This document shows positions 54,066-62,209 of a stretch of DNA of 64,000 nucleotides, piece by piece. The notes under the pieces were generated by a model. It worked only from the letters and a program-made list of their open reading frames with translations, was not told the DNA's origin and did not search any database. This stretch comes from Lysobacterales bacterium (GTDB lineage: Bacteria > Pseudomonadota > Gammaproteobacteria > Xanthomonadales > SZUA-5), in contig JALHMH010000001.1 of assembly GCA_022844165.1 (NCBI GenBank), forward strand, positions 124,001 through 188,000. The letters are read 5' to 3'. The stretch's first letter is position 1, and every line of letters begins with the position of its first letter. A program made the translations under genes and the position numbers.

Positions 54066-54188
54066 TCAGGCGCGCTCCATCAGCGCCGATGTTTGAGGTG
54101 TCGCCACTGCGTCAACTCGCAGTGAGTTTCCTTGATCGTTTCGAGGCAGCCGATGCGATCGGGTCTTGGCGCAAGCAAGTGTGTCACG

Positions 54189-54764
54189 TCATCCTTCCAG
54201 CCAGTTGGTCAGAACCTTCAGACCACGTTTGACCACTGCGGCCGGGGCATGGTGATATGCCGCCCACATCGCGATGCCGTTGAGCGCTCCGTTCAAAACG
54301 TGTGCCAGTGCCTCGATATCGCCTGCTTCGACCTCGCCGACTGCCTCCAGTTCTAACAGCGCGGAACGCAGTCGCTCCACACCGAGTTCGCTCTCGAGTA
54401 ATTGCGTCTGCTCGGCGTCGAGCACGGCTGGTGCGTCGATCAGTAAGATGCGGCGAACATCGGGTTTCAAAGTCGCTTGAAGGTAGTCGCCGCAAGCGCG
54501 CAAGAACCTGGCTTTCGACGGCGCGCCGCTGAGCCTGACGCCGACCCTCTGTGTGATTTCGTCAGCAATGTCGCGTACGACGGCGACGAACAACCCTTGT
54601 TTGCTGCCGAAATGGTGGTAGAGCGCACCCTTGCTCATGCCGGCTGCGCGAACAACTGCTTCAATGGGTGCATCGCCATAACCGTGTTGTGCAAAAGCGC
54701 TGCGAGCACGGAGCAGCAACTCGTTCCGAGTGCTTTCGCTCATTTCTGCGTTGGTGCGCGGCAT
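54189..54764 (-). CDS. TetR family transcriptional regulator
   Basis: 191 aa. Helix-turn-helix at the N-terminus: RARSAFAQHGYGDAPIEAVVRAAGMSKGALYHHFGSKQGLFVAVV. The C-terminal domain is of the TetR_C type with LLIDAPAVLDAEQ. It is divergent from the sterol-desaturase-family gene, with clear inverted repeats between the two (54782-54827), so it probably represses both. Confidence 0.92.
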   Translation of the reverse strand: MPRTNAEMSESTRNELLLRARSAFAQHGYGDAPIEAVVRAAGMSKGALYHHFGSKQGLFVAVVRDIADEITQRVGVRLSGAPSKARFLRACGDYLQATLKPDVRRILLIDAPAVLDAEQTQLLESELGVERLRSALLELEAVGEVEAGDIEALAHVLNGALNGIAMWAAYHHAPAAVVKRGLKVLTNWLEG

Positions 54765-54781
54765 TCAGTTCTCCTTTCTTT

Positions 54782-54827
54782 CATACATACCGATGGTATG
54801 TTTAAATAAGTACTCACGGTATGTATG
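54782..54827. promoter_or_regulatory. Inverted repeats: candidate TetR operators
   Basis: CATACATACCG (54782-54792) and its exact reverse complement CGGTATGTATG (54817-54827) flank a 24-bp spacer. Inside, CATACC-GAT-GGTATG (54786-54800) is a perfect 6-3-6 dyad. The three half-sites fit cooperative binding of the divergent TetR regulator. Confidence 0.65.
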
Positions 54828-54855
54828 TTCCACCGCATGGGAAAGGAAGGCAAGC

Positions 54856-55701
54856 ATGGACAGTTTGGAAATTGCTCAAGAGTGGGAATGGGCAGCAGTG
54901 TTGTTGGGAGGCTTGATCTTGGTCTTGTTGCCGTTGGAGATCTGGCGTTTGCACAAAGCACGCGCGAACCGGCGTCGCTGGCTGGAGCTGCTGGCGAGCG
55001 CCAGCCCCATGCTGCCCACGCTGCTGGCCGGTGGCGTGGTCGCGGCATTCATAGTGTCGATTTACGGTGCGGCCAAAGCGATTGCGCCCTGGTCAATCCC
55101 AACAACGCCCCTCACCGTGGTTTCGACACTATTGGCTGTGGATTTCTTGTACTACTGGGATCACCGCTGTGCGCACGAGAATCGAACCTACTGGGCACTG
55201 GCGCATTCAGTACACCACAGTTCGCCGTATTTCGATCAAACGACGGGCCTTCGCGTGTCGTTTGCCGACGGCTTCATTTCGCCCTGGTTCTACCTGCCGT
55301 TGGTGCTGATTGGCATCGATCCGCTGCTGGTTCTGGGTGCGTTTGGCGTCATCATTGCCTATCAGCAATGGTTGCACACGGAGTTGATCGGCAAACTGCC
55401 GCTTCTTGATGCCTGGCTCAATACGCCTTCGAATCATCGCGTTCATCATTCCAACCAAGCGCAGTATCTCGATAGAAACTATGGCGCGATCCTGATGATC
55501 TGGGACCGGATTTTCGGCACCTATGCGTCGGAGCACGAACCTCCCAAATACGGTTTGACAGAGCAGATCGATTCGGCCAATCCGATCAAAGTACACTGCG
55601 CCGAGGCGGTTAAACTCGTCCGCGATGTGATGCGCAGCAAGCGACCAGGCGAGGCGCTGGGCTATTTATGGCACAAGCCCGGTTGGCGGCCGAAAGCATA
55701 G
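54856..55701 (+). CDS. Sterol desaturase / fatty-acid hydroxylase family protein
   Basis: 281 aa integral membrane di-iron enzyme. The His-box clusters DHRCAH, HSVHHS and HRVHHS are all present, together with several membrane segments (LLGGLILVLLPLEIW, PTLLAGGVVAAFIVSIYG). It probably hydroxylates or desaturates a lipid using O2. AAGGAAGG lies upstream of ATG at 54856. Under the likely control of the divergent TetR protein. Confidence 0.92.
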   Translation: MDSLEIAQEWEWAAVLLGGLILVLLPLEIWRLHKARANRRRWLELLASASPMLPTLLAGGVVAAFIVSIYGAAKAIAPWSIPTTPLTVVSTLLAVDFLYYWDHRCAHENRTYWALAHSVHHSSPYFDQTTGLRVSFADGFISPWFYLPLVLIGIDPLLVLGAFGVIIAYQQWLHTELIGKLPLLDAWLNTPSNHRVHHSNQAQYLDRNYGAILMIWDRIFGTYASEHEPPKYGLTEQIDSANPIKVHCAEAVKLVRDVMRSKRPGEALGYLWHKPGWRPKA

Positions 55702-55772
55702 TTGAGCCAGGTCAATCGACTGGCCACAGCAAAGGTTTACGATGCACGTATCGATCCAATGGAGATCCGCCC

Positions 55773-56216
55773 GTGTACAAGCACATTCTGGTCCCGACCG
55801 ATGGTTCAGAGCTTTCGCAGAAGGCAATCGCTGCCGCAGTTGGTTTGGCAAAATCGCTCGACGCACGCATCACCGGTGTGTACGCAACGCCCGAATACAT
55901 GCCGCCGCTGGATTCGATGTTTCCGGCTTATGCCATGCCTTCGCGTGAGGAATTCGAAAAACAGGCTGCGGTTGAGTCCGACCTGGCGTTGAAGCCCTTG
56001 AAGGACGCCTGCATTGCCGCAGGCGTCAGCTGCGATACACATCACGGGACGAACAACCGGGCCTATCAGTTGATACTGGCCACGGCCAAAGAACGCGTAT
56101 GCGATTTGATTGTCATGGCTTCGCACGGTCGCGGCGGCTTAGGCGCGCTGTTGCTTGGCAGCGAAACACAAAAGGTATTGACGCATGGTCAAGTGCCTGT
56201 GTTGGTGGTACGTTGA
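55773..56216 (+). CDS. Universal stress protein (UspA family)
   Basis: About 147 aa. Begins VYKHILVPTDGSELSQKAI and has the ATP-binding motif G-x2-G-x9-G-S in SHGRGGLGALLLGSETQKVL. The GTG at 55773 is chosen because GGAG lies 8 nt upstream. It is a single-domain cytoplasmic stress-response protein and is terminated by the hairpin at 56246. Confidence 0.9.
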   Translation: MYKHILVPTDGSELSQKAIAAAVGLAKSLDARITGVYATPEYMPPLDSMFPAYAMPSREEFEKQAAVESDLALKPLKDACIAAGVSCDTHHGTNNRAYQLILATAKERVCDLIVMASHGRGGLGALLLGSETQKVLTHGQVPVLVVR

Positions 56217-56245
56217 ACGATGGCTCCGGGTTGGCGCAGGCCGTC

Positions 56246-56282
56246 GCGGGTTGCACGCGTGTCAAAACACGTTGCAACCCGC
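56246..56282. terminator. Bidirectional hairpin between usp and ACMSD genes
   Basis: GCGGGTTGCA (56246-56255) pairs with TGCAACCCGC (56273-56282); an inner GTGT/ACAC lengthens the stem. It lies in the 77-bp gap of two convergent genes. No strong T-run. Confidence 0.65.
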
Positions 56283-56293
56283 CGCCAGGCGCA

Positions 56294-57289
56294 TCAGAAC
56301 TCGCGCTCCAACCATCGGCCGGCCGTGCGGTGGAATAGTGCCGATTGTTCGACGGAACTGAGACCCAGCCGCTGAATATGTGAGCCCGGTACTTGTTCAC
56401 CGAGGGGAAACGGGTAATCCGTACCGAGCATGACTTGATCGGCGCCGCAAGTTTGCAAAAGGTAGCTGAGCGCTGCGTCGTCGTGCACGCAAGAATCAAA
56501 AAACAGCCGCGAAAGATATTCGCGCGGCGGGCGCTCATTGGCGATGGCGACCAAATCGGGCCGCATTCGATGCCCATGTTCGATGCGACCCAGGGTATAC
56601 GGGAACGAGCCGCCGCCGTGCGCAAAGGCGATTCGCAGATTTGGCACTCGCTCCAGTACCCCACCAAAAATCAGCGAGCAAATGGCGCGCGATTGCTCCG
56701 CAGGCATGCCAACCAACCAGGGCAACCAGTACTTCGGCATCGATGCTGCGCCCATCATGTCCCACGGGTGGATAAGTACCGCCATACCTAAGTCGGCGCA
56801 GGCGGCGAAGACGTCGAACAGTTCGGGCGCGTCCAGGTTCCACTCGCCCACATGCGAGCCCAGCTGCACGCCGGCCAGCTTCAGTTCCTCGCGGCAACGT
56901 CGCAGCTCGCGTATTGCCAGATCCGGGTCTTGCAAGGGCAGCGTGCCCAGGCCGATATAGTGCCGCGGATATTGCTGGCACACTTCGGCGACGTGATCGT
57001 TCAGCGCTTCGTGCAGTGGCAGCGCCTTGGCGCCGTCTGCCCAATAACAGAACATCACGGGGACCGTCGAAACCACCTGGATGCCTATGCCGAACCGCGC
57101 ATAGTCGGTAATGCGCTCGCTCGGATCCCAGGTGCGCGAATCGATCGCTCGGAAAAACTTGCCGTCCTTATAGATGTGGTGTTCGTCACCCTGGTGGCGA
57201 ATGACCGGGAAGCGCTCATCGCCGAAACGCTCGGCTAAATCGGGCCAATCGCGAGGCAACATGTGGGCGTGCGTGTCAATCTTCAGCAT
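56294..57289 (-). CDS. 2-amino-3-carboxymuconate-6-semialdehyde decarboxylase (ACMSD)
   Basis: 331 aa, amidohydrolase-superfamily Zn enzyme that decarboxylates ACMS in the 3-hydroxyanthranilate/kynurenine route. Visible metal and active-site residues are H7 and H9 (IDTHAHM), R47, H174 (LIHPWDMMG), H224 (AHGGGSFPYTLGR) and D291 (LGTDYPFPLGEQ). These match the P. fluorescens enzyme in order and spacing. It is in the same pathway as the tryptophan dioxygenase at 11300 but the other genes of the route are not in the window. Confidence 0.93.
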   Translation of the reverse strand: MLKIDTHAHMLPRDWPDLAERFGDERFPVIRHQGDEHHIYKDGKFFRAIDSRTWDPSERITDYARFGIGIQVVSTVPVMFCYWADGAKALPLHEALNDHVAEVCQQYPRHYIGLGTLPLQDPDLAIRELRRCREELKLAGVQLGSHVGEWNLDAPELFDVFAACADLGMAVLIHPWDMMGAASMPKYWLPWLVGMPAEQSRAICSLIFGGVLERVPNLRIAFAHGGGSFPYTLGRIEHGHRMRPDLVAIANERPPREYLSRLFFDSCVHDDAALSYLLQTCGADQVMLGTDYPFPLGEQVPGSHIQRLGLSSVEQSALFHRTAGRWLEREF

Positions 57290-57351
57290 CGTCGCAACTC
57301 CGTCTCAGGCGTTGCGTATCATAGGCGGCTCACTGGACTGGGAGATCGTCA

Positions 57352-57681
57352 ATGGACGTGATGCGACGGATACAGGGGCTCGTGGGCGAGCATCCGATCG
57401 TGCTCTTCATGAAAGGGACGCCGCAGTTTCCGATGTGCGGGTTTTCCTCACGCGCTGCGCAGTGCCTGAAAAACGCCGGTGCTCAATTCCATGCGGTGGA
57501 TGTGCTCGCAGATCCGGAAGTGCGGGCGGCGCTGCCGCAGTTTGCCAATTGGAAGACTTTTCCGCAGCTCTATGTGCACGGCGAGTTGATCGGCGGCTCG
57601 GACATCGTTGCCGATCTTGAGCAATCGGGCGAGTTGCGGCGGATGGTGGAAGACGCACAATCGCAGGTCCGCGCAGCTTGA
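57352..57681 (+). CDS. grxD: Monothiol glutaredoxin (Grx4 type)
   Basis: 109 aa. CGFS active-site motif at 29-32 (FPMCGFSSRAAQCL) preceded by VLFMKGTPQ, and the glutathione-binding WKTFPQLYV and GGSDIV blocks. It delivers or stores Fe-S clusters in cooperation with BolA proteins. It is followed by an SDR gene whose TTG start overlaps the stop (57678-57681). Confidence 0.95.
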   Translation: MDVMRRIQGLVGEHPIVLFMKGTPQFPMCGFSSRAAQCLKNAGAQFHAVDVLADPEVRAALPQFANWKTFPQLYVHGELIGGSDIVADLEQSGELRRMVEDAQSQVRAA

Positions 57682-58424
57682 GTCCGGCTGCGACTCAGCA
57701 ACTTGCCGGTCGGCGCATTTTGGTGGTTGGCGCCAATGGTGGCGTGGGCGCGGCGTTGGCCAAAGCGTGCGCGAACGACGGCGCGACGGTGGTGCTGATG
57801 GGACGTCGCGTCGCTGCATTGGAGCGGCTCTACGATGAGATTGAGCGGTTGGGCGCACCTCAGCCAGCCATTTATCCGCTGAACCTTGAGGGCGCTACAC
57901 CTGCCGACTTCGATGAGCTGTCGGTGCGCCTGGCAGACGGTCTGGGTGGGCTCGATCACATCGTGCATGCCGCAACGCGCCTGCACGGCCTGACGCCCAT
58001 CGAACTGACCGATGGTGAAGAGTGGCTGCGCACCTGGCAGGTGAATTTGCACGCACCCTATTTTTTGTGGCGTGCGCTGCTGCCGCTGTTACGCCAAAGC
58101 CAATCGCCTTCGATTCTTGCGCTCGTCGATTCCAGCGAGCGGCACACCGCTGCTTACTGGGGCGCCTACGGCATCGCGCAATGCGCTTTAAGAGCACTGC
58201 TGGCGATGGCGGCCAGCGAGTGGCAATCCGATGGTATTCGCGTCTTTGGTGTGGAACCGCCGCCGATGGCAACGGCATTGCGCCGTAAGGTGTTCGTGTC
58301 GGAAGCGCAGGATGGGCTCGCCGCGCCCGAAGCAGTCGCGGCCGCATTGGTTACGCTGATCGCGCGTGCCGCAGAGGTGCCCTCAGGCAGCGTCACCGCT
58401 TTGGAGTTGTCGGCATGGAAATGA
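57678..58424 (+). CDS. Short-chain dehydrogenase/reductase, YciK-like, with Lys replaced by Gln
   Basis: 248 aa Rossmann protein: VVGANGGVGAALAKACANDG (cofactor loop G-x3-G-x-G), GGLDHIVHAAT, and the catalytic region LALVDSSERHTAAYWGAYGIAQCAL. The Tyr of the Y-x3-K motif is present (AYGIAQ) but the Lys position is Gln, so activity may be changed. The start TTG at 57678 is taken from the overlap; a later start cannot be excluded. Its 3' end overlaps the marC-like gene by 10 bp. Confidence 0.8.
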   Translation: MSPAATQQLAGRRILVVGANGGVGAALAKACANDGATVVLMGRRVAALERLYDEIERLGAPQPAIYPLNLEGATPADFDELSVRLADGLGGLDHIVHAATRLHGLTPIELTDGEEWLRTWQVNLHAPYFLWRALLPLLRQSQSPSILALVDSSERHTAAYWGAYGIAQCALRALLAMAASEWQSDGIRVFGVEPPPMATALRRKVFVSEAQDGLAAPEAVAAALVTLIARAAEVPSGSVTALELSAWK

Positions 58425-59011
58425 GCATTGCATCGGCGGCGATCCTGCTGTTTCTGATCATGGATCCACTGGGGAACATTCCAGTGTTCTTGACCCTGCT
58501 CAAGAACTTGTCGGCCGCGCGTCGCAGAATTGTCTTGCTGCGTGAGCTGGTTATTGCGCTGGTGGTTCTGCTGGTCTTTTTATACGCCGGCCAATGGCTG
58601 CTCAAACTACTGCATTTGCGCCAGGAGTCGGTCAGCATCGCTGGCGGCATCGTCCTGTTCCTGATCGGTATACGCATGATTTTCCCGCCCAGCGAAGGCA
58701 TTTTCGGCGAGTTGCCGGATGGCGAGCCGTTTATCGTGCCGATGGCGATTCCGTGTATCGCGGGTCCCTCGACCATTGCCGCCTTGATGCTGCTCGGCAG
58801 CGACAATCCGGGGCGTCTGGGCGAGTGGACCATCGCGTTGCTGGTGGCGTGGGGAGCGACGGCAGTCTTACTCCTCGGCGCGACAACGCTGTACCGAGCG
58901 CTGGGCGAGCGCACTCTGAACGCAGTCGAGCGGCTGATGGGCATGCTGCTGGTTGCGATCTCGGTGCAGATGTTCCTGGATGGGATCAAGAGTTACCTGG
59001 CGGCTGCCTGA
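58415..59011 (+). CDS. MarC/YhgN family membrane protein
   Basis: 198 aa with six predicted membrane helices. Family landmarks: LLFLIMDPLGNIPVFLTLLK near the start, GGIVLFLIGIRMIFP, and VPMAIPCIAGPSTIAALMLLG. Members are putative small-molecule transporters of unproven substrate. Start at 58415 or 58421 (both ATG). Confidence 0.9.
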   Translation: MEMSIASAAILLFLIMDPLGNIPVFLTLLKNLSAARRRIVLLRELVIALVVLLVFLYAGQWLLKLLHLRQESVSIAGGIVLFLIGIRMIFPPSEGIFGELPDGEPFIVPMAIPCIAGPSTIAALMLLGSDNPGRLGEWTIALLVAWGATAVLLLGATTLYRALGERTLNAVERLMGMLLVAISVQMFLDGIKSYLAAA

Positions 59012-59102
59012 GCAGCAAGTTTCACGCAGGAGCCTGTCCGATGCGCGCAAATCACTACCGTTCGCGATCTCAAGTACTTTTTCTACATCCTCGTTAGCGC
59101 TT

Positions 59103-59429
59103 ATGCCGAAACGCATTGCGACCATCGCTGTCATCCTTGCGATCACATCAAATGCCGTCCCAGCCAATTGCTTTGTCGGCGAGTCCGATGGCGCAACTCT
59201 CACCGGCGTGCTTGAGCGCGTTACGTTCCCTGGACCACCGAACTATGAAAGCGTCGAGTCCGGAGATCAGCCTGAAACTGATTTCGTGCTTCAGCTGGCA
59301 AAACCCATTTGCTATGAGGAATCAGATGGAAACCTCGTATCTGCAGAGCGGTTGAAGTTGTTCCGAGCTGGTGGCGCGGCTTCTGTCTCTCTTTTGATTT
59401 CACAGCTGGCGTGTATCTTGTTGGGTTGA
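59103..59429 (+). CDS. Exported DUF4431-like protein, possibly C-terminally shortened
   Basis: 108 aa. Signal peptide MPKRIATIAVILAITSNAVPA, then TLTGVLERVTFPGPPNYESVESGDQPETDFVLQLAKPICY, which matches the start of DUF4431 proteins. The usual second half of the domain is missing: after EESDGNLVSAERLK the sequence turns hydrophobic and stops. Either a frameshift near 59340 or a true short variant. ATG at 59103. Confidence 0.55.
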   Translation: MPKRIATIAVILAITSNAVPANCFVGESDGATLTGVLERVTFPGPPNYESVESGDQPETDFVLQLAKPICYEESDGNLVSAERLKLFRAGGAASVSLLISQLACILLG

Positions 59430-59602
59430 TTGCTTGGCGCCGAGGGCGCAAGTCAAGCAATGCGGCTTAACCTCTCAAGATTCTGTGCCATCGCCCCAGA
59501 GCATGACAGCGCCGAGCCGACGGGCGTTCGAGTTGGCTCGCGGCATGCTGCGAAAGCCGCCGATTTTCACCCTTCTCCCGCCCTGCCTTGGGCCGAAATC
59601 CG

Positions 59603-60247
59603 TCAGAAATCTCTTCCAATGACTTTTGGGGCACCACACTCGCTGGCGCGCATCGCGATGTGCATCAATCCGGCGGCCACGGCATCGCCAAGTGCGCTGT
59701 GGCGGTCTGGCATCGGCAGCTGCAAGGCGTTTGCGATGGCTTCGAAACGCAAGTCGGGCTCGATCTCTGGTTGTCGGCGACGCTGCAATTGCGCAAATTG
59801 GCGTTGCACATCGATGCGCTGATTGGGCAAGCCGAATCCCAGACGCGGACGCAAGGCGCGGTCCAGCATGGCAAAGTCGAAATCGATGCAATAGCCGACC
59901 AACGGACGGCTGCCGACCATCGACAGGAGAGCGTCCAACGCCGTATCGAGCGGGATGCCCGCGGCGATGTCATCGGGGCGCAGTCGATGATGCGCGATGG
60001 CTTCGGTGATACGTGTGCTGTCGCTACAAACGATCACGTCCAGACGCTCGCTCAGACGCATCAGGCGGCCGCGCGCCGGCACTGCGGCTATGGACAGGAT
60101 CTGATCGCGCGAAGGATCAAGGCCAGTTGTTTCCAGGTCGAGTGCGACCCACTCGTCGGTTGGCGCGGGTGCGAACAACATTGACCAGGGTCCGTGCGCG
60201 TGGCGTCGCCGCTCCAACCAGCGGGTCCAGGGCCAGGTCAGGCTCAT
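59603..60247 (-). CDS. DEDDh 3'-5' exonuclease (DnaQ-like)
   Basis: 214 aa. Exo I motif VALDLETTGLDP (D and E metal ligands), Exo II region YCIDFDFAMLDRAL, and Exo III with the His in DRHSALGDAVA. The N-terminal 30 residues are an Arg/Trp-rich extension. It belongs to the exonucleases commonly placed beside cNMP/CBS/DUF294 proteins. The start overlaps the upstream stop by 4 bp (60244-60247). Confidence 0.9.
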   Translation of the reverse strand: MSLTWPWTRWLERRRHAHGPWSMLFAPAPTDEWVALDLETTGLDPSRDQILSIAAVPARGRLMRLSERLDVIVCSDSTRITEAIAHHRLRPDDIAAGIPLDTALDALLSMVGSRPLVGYCIDFDFAMLDRALRPRLGFGLPNQRIDVQRQFAQLQRRRQPEIEPDLRFEAIANALQLPMPDRHSALGDAVAAGLMHIAMRASECGAPKVIGRDF

Positions 60248-62055
60248 AGATGGAACGTGCGGCGCAACAACGACTTGAAGCTATCGACCACGCCCAAGGC
60301 ATCGCGCAATAGCTCGCGGTCTAAGCGTCGCAGCTGCGCGATGCGCAGAAAATTGTCGGGCGTCTGGCCCTGTCGTGCGGTTTCCAACTGCTGGCTCAAA
60401 CGCAACCGCAGGAATACCGACAGCGCCTGTTGCACATCGCGGGCGAGTTGTTCGCTCATGCCGCCGGCGGCCGCAACGCCCTCGGCGCGGCGAAAACTAT
60501 TCCGATCGGGCACGCCGTGGCGCAGCGCGAGCGTGCGCAGACCATGGACCAGCGGAAACACACCGCCACGTTTGATGTCGGTGCCCTGGTCTCCGGCTTT
60601 CAGGTTGCCAAATAGCGTCAACGGTGTATGAAAAGCCAGCGCAGCAGCCGCAAAGTGGTGCAACACCACGTCATTGCGCGCGGCATCGAAAAACGTGGCG
60701 CGCAGGCTCTCGAAGAAATCGAGATGGCCAGCCACCGGACGCGCATCCACCGTGATCGCAAAATCCAGCAGCGCTTGTGGATCGCTACTGCGCGACCAGT
60801 GCGCGATCGACGTCCGCCAATGGCTCAAATCATGCCGCCAATGCGGATTGCGCACCATCACGCCGCCGGGACACGGGGGCCAGCCGCAGGCCTGAAGTTC
60901 ATTGCCAAAATCGATCATCGTGTCATTCAACTCTGGCCAATCCAGACCTTCCGGCAAAATGAGCGCATTGTCTTGATCGGTCTTGAGGATTTGTTCACGA
61001 CGACCTTCGCTCCCGAGCACCAGGAGGCATATTTGATCGCGCCATGGCGCAGGCACCATGAGTTCCCAAAGGCGGGCTAAAACGCGGCCGTTGAGTGCGC
61101 TCACCAGTTCCGTCAAGAAGCTGATGCGTGCGCCCTGCGCGTGCAGGCTACGAACCAGATCGGGGATGCGCAGTGCGGCGGCTCGCACATCCTCAACGCG
61201 CGATGCACGGGCCAGTTGCAAGCCGATCAAATGCGAATGGCTGGAGTAGTGGCTGAGCACTTCGGCCATGCCAATGGTGCCCAAAATCTGCGCGCCGTCT
61301 TGCACCACAACACGTTCCACATGGTGTTCGGTCATCGACACCAGCGCCTGAAAAAGGACCTCCTGGGGGCGAACGCCAACCAAAGGTCGGCGCAGTAGCG
61401 GGGCAATCGGATCGTTCGGGCTGCGGTCGTCCAGTGCCAGCGCATCGAGCAAATCGGTACGCGTCAGAATTCCGGGCCCCAGTTGGGTATCCGGCACCAG
61501 GGCGCAGCTCACGCCGAGCCGCTTCATTTCCAGCCGCGCCTCGCGCAGCGTGCTGTCCTTGTTCAAGAACAACGCCGGCGCCAATTGCGCATCGCCAACG
61601 CGCGTCAGCATCGCCTGCGCCAATTCGCCGGGGCGATCTTGCGCTGCCAACATCTGGCGCTTGGCGCTCAATCCCTCCAGGAACCAGGCAGCGAATGCCG
61701 GGTTGTCTTTCTGTGCTTTCAGAAATGCTGCCGCGTCGATGGCGAAACACAGACTTTGCTCCAGCGCTTCGTACGTGTAGCGCGCCTTTCCGGTCATCAC
61801 CGAAAAAGCGCCGATGACATCGCCAGGGCCGTACTCGGAGAAGTTCTCGCGTGTGCCTTCGCTCGTGATGCGCAAGGCCTGGAAGCGACCACGGTAAATC
61901 ACGAAGACCGCTGTCGATGCCGAACCTTCCTGAAGCGATGCCTCACCGGCGGCGAAGTACACCAGATCTGTCGATCGTTGCAGTCGCGCCAACTGGTCGA
62001 CAGACAACAAATCGAACGGCGGTTGGCGATGATCGAGGTCGACGGAACTGGTCAT
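60244..62055 (-). CDS. cNMP-binding / CBS / DUF294 nucleotidyltransferase-like protein
   Basis: 603 aa cytoplasmic protein. An N-terminal cyclic-nucleotide-binding domain (about 15-130: AVFVIYRGRFQALRI, YGPGDVIGAFSVM) is followed by two CBS domains (about 150-280, VGVRPQEVLFQALVSMTEHHVERVV) and a DUF294 nucleotidyltransferase-like domain (LVLGSEGRREQILKTDQDNALI) with the DUF294 C-terminal part. The G-S-x-G-R-x-E ... D-x-D signature resembles GlnD/GlnE. It probably senses nucleotides and controls the adjacent transport system. Coupled to the exonuclease gene. Confidence 0.93.
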   Translation of the reverse strand: MTSSVDLDHRQPPFDLLSVDQLARLQRSTDLVYFAAGEASLQEGSASTAVFVIYRGRFQALRITSEGTRENFSEYGPGDVIGAFSVMTGKARYTYEALEQSLCFAIDAAAFLKAQKDNPAFAAWFLEGLSAKRQMLAAQDRPGELAQAMLTRVGDAQLAPALFLNKDSTLREARLEMKRLGVSCALVPDTQLGPGILTRTDLLDALALDDRSPNDPIAPLLRRPLVGVRPQEVLFQALVSMTEHHVERVVVQDGAQILGTIGMAEVLSHYSSHSHLIGLQLARASRVEDVRAAALRIPDLVRSLHAQGARISFLTELVSALNGRVLARLWELMVPAPWRDQICLLVLGSEGRREQILKTDQDNALILPEGLDWPELNDTMIDFGNELQACGWPPCPGGVMVRNPHWRHDLSHWRTSIAHWSRSSDPQALLDFAITVDARPVAGHLDFFESLRATFFDAARNDVVLHHFAAAALAFHTPLTLFGNLKAGDQGTDIKRGGVFPLVHGLRTLALRHGVPDRNSFRRAEGVAAAGGMSEQLARDVQQALSVFLRLRLSQQLETARQGQTPDNFLRIAQLRRLDRELLRDALGVVDSFKSLLRRTFHL

Positions 62056-62066
62056 GGATCGGATCT

Positions 62067-62140
62067 CTAACGAGGCTTCGCCTTAGACCGCCGAGCATTG
62101 TTGGTTTCGTTCGGCAGCGTACTTGCCACAACCCCCGCTG
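62067..62140 (+). repeat. Dispersed 74-bp repeat, copy B
   Basis: Matches 11067-11140 without gaps, sharing CTAACGAGGCT, AGACCGCCGAGCATTGT and CGTACTTGCCA-AACCCCC. It lies between the symporter and the cNMP/CBS/DUF294 gene. Confidence 0.75.
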
Positions 62141-62162
62141 CAAGCTCAATCGGCCCCGAAGA

Positions 62163-62186
62163 CCGGACCGACAGATGCCGGTCCGG
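62163..62186 (-). terminator. Hairpin downstream of the symporter gene
   Basis: CCGGACCG/CGGTCCGG (62163-62170 and 62179-62186) with an 8-nt loop. It lies just beyond the symporter stop and next to repeat copy B. Confidence 0.55.
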
Positions 62187-62209
62187 CTGCTCCGTTACTT
62201 GAACATAGT

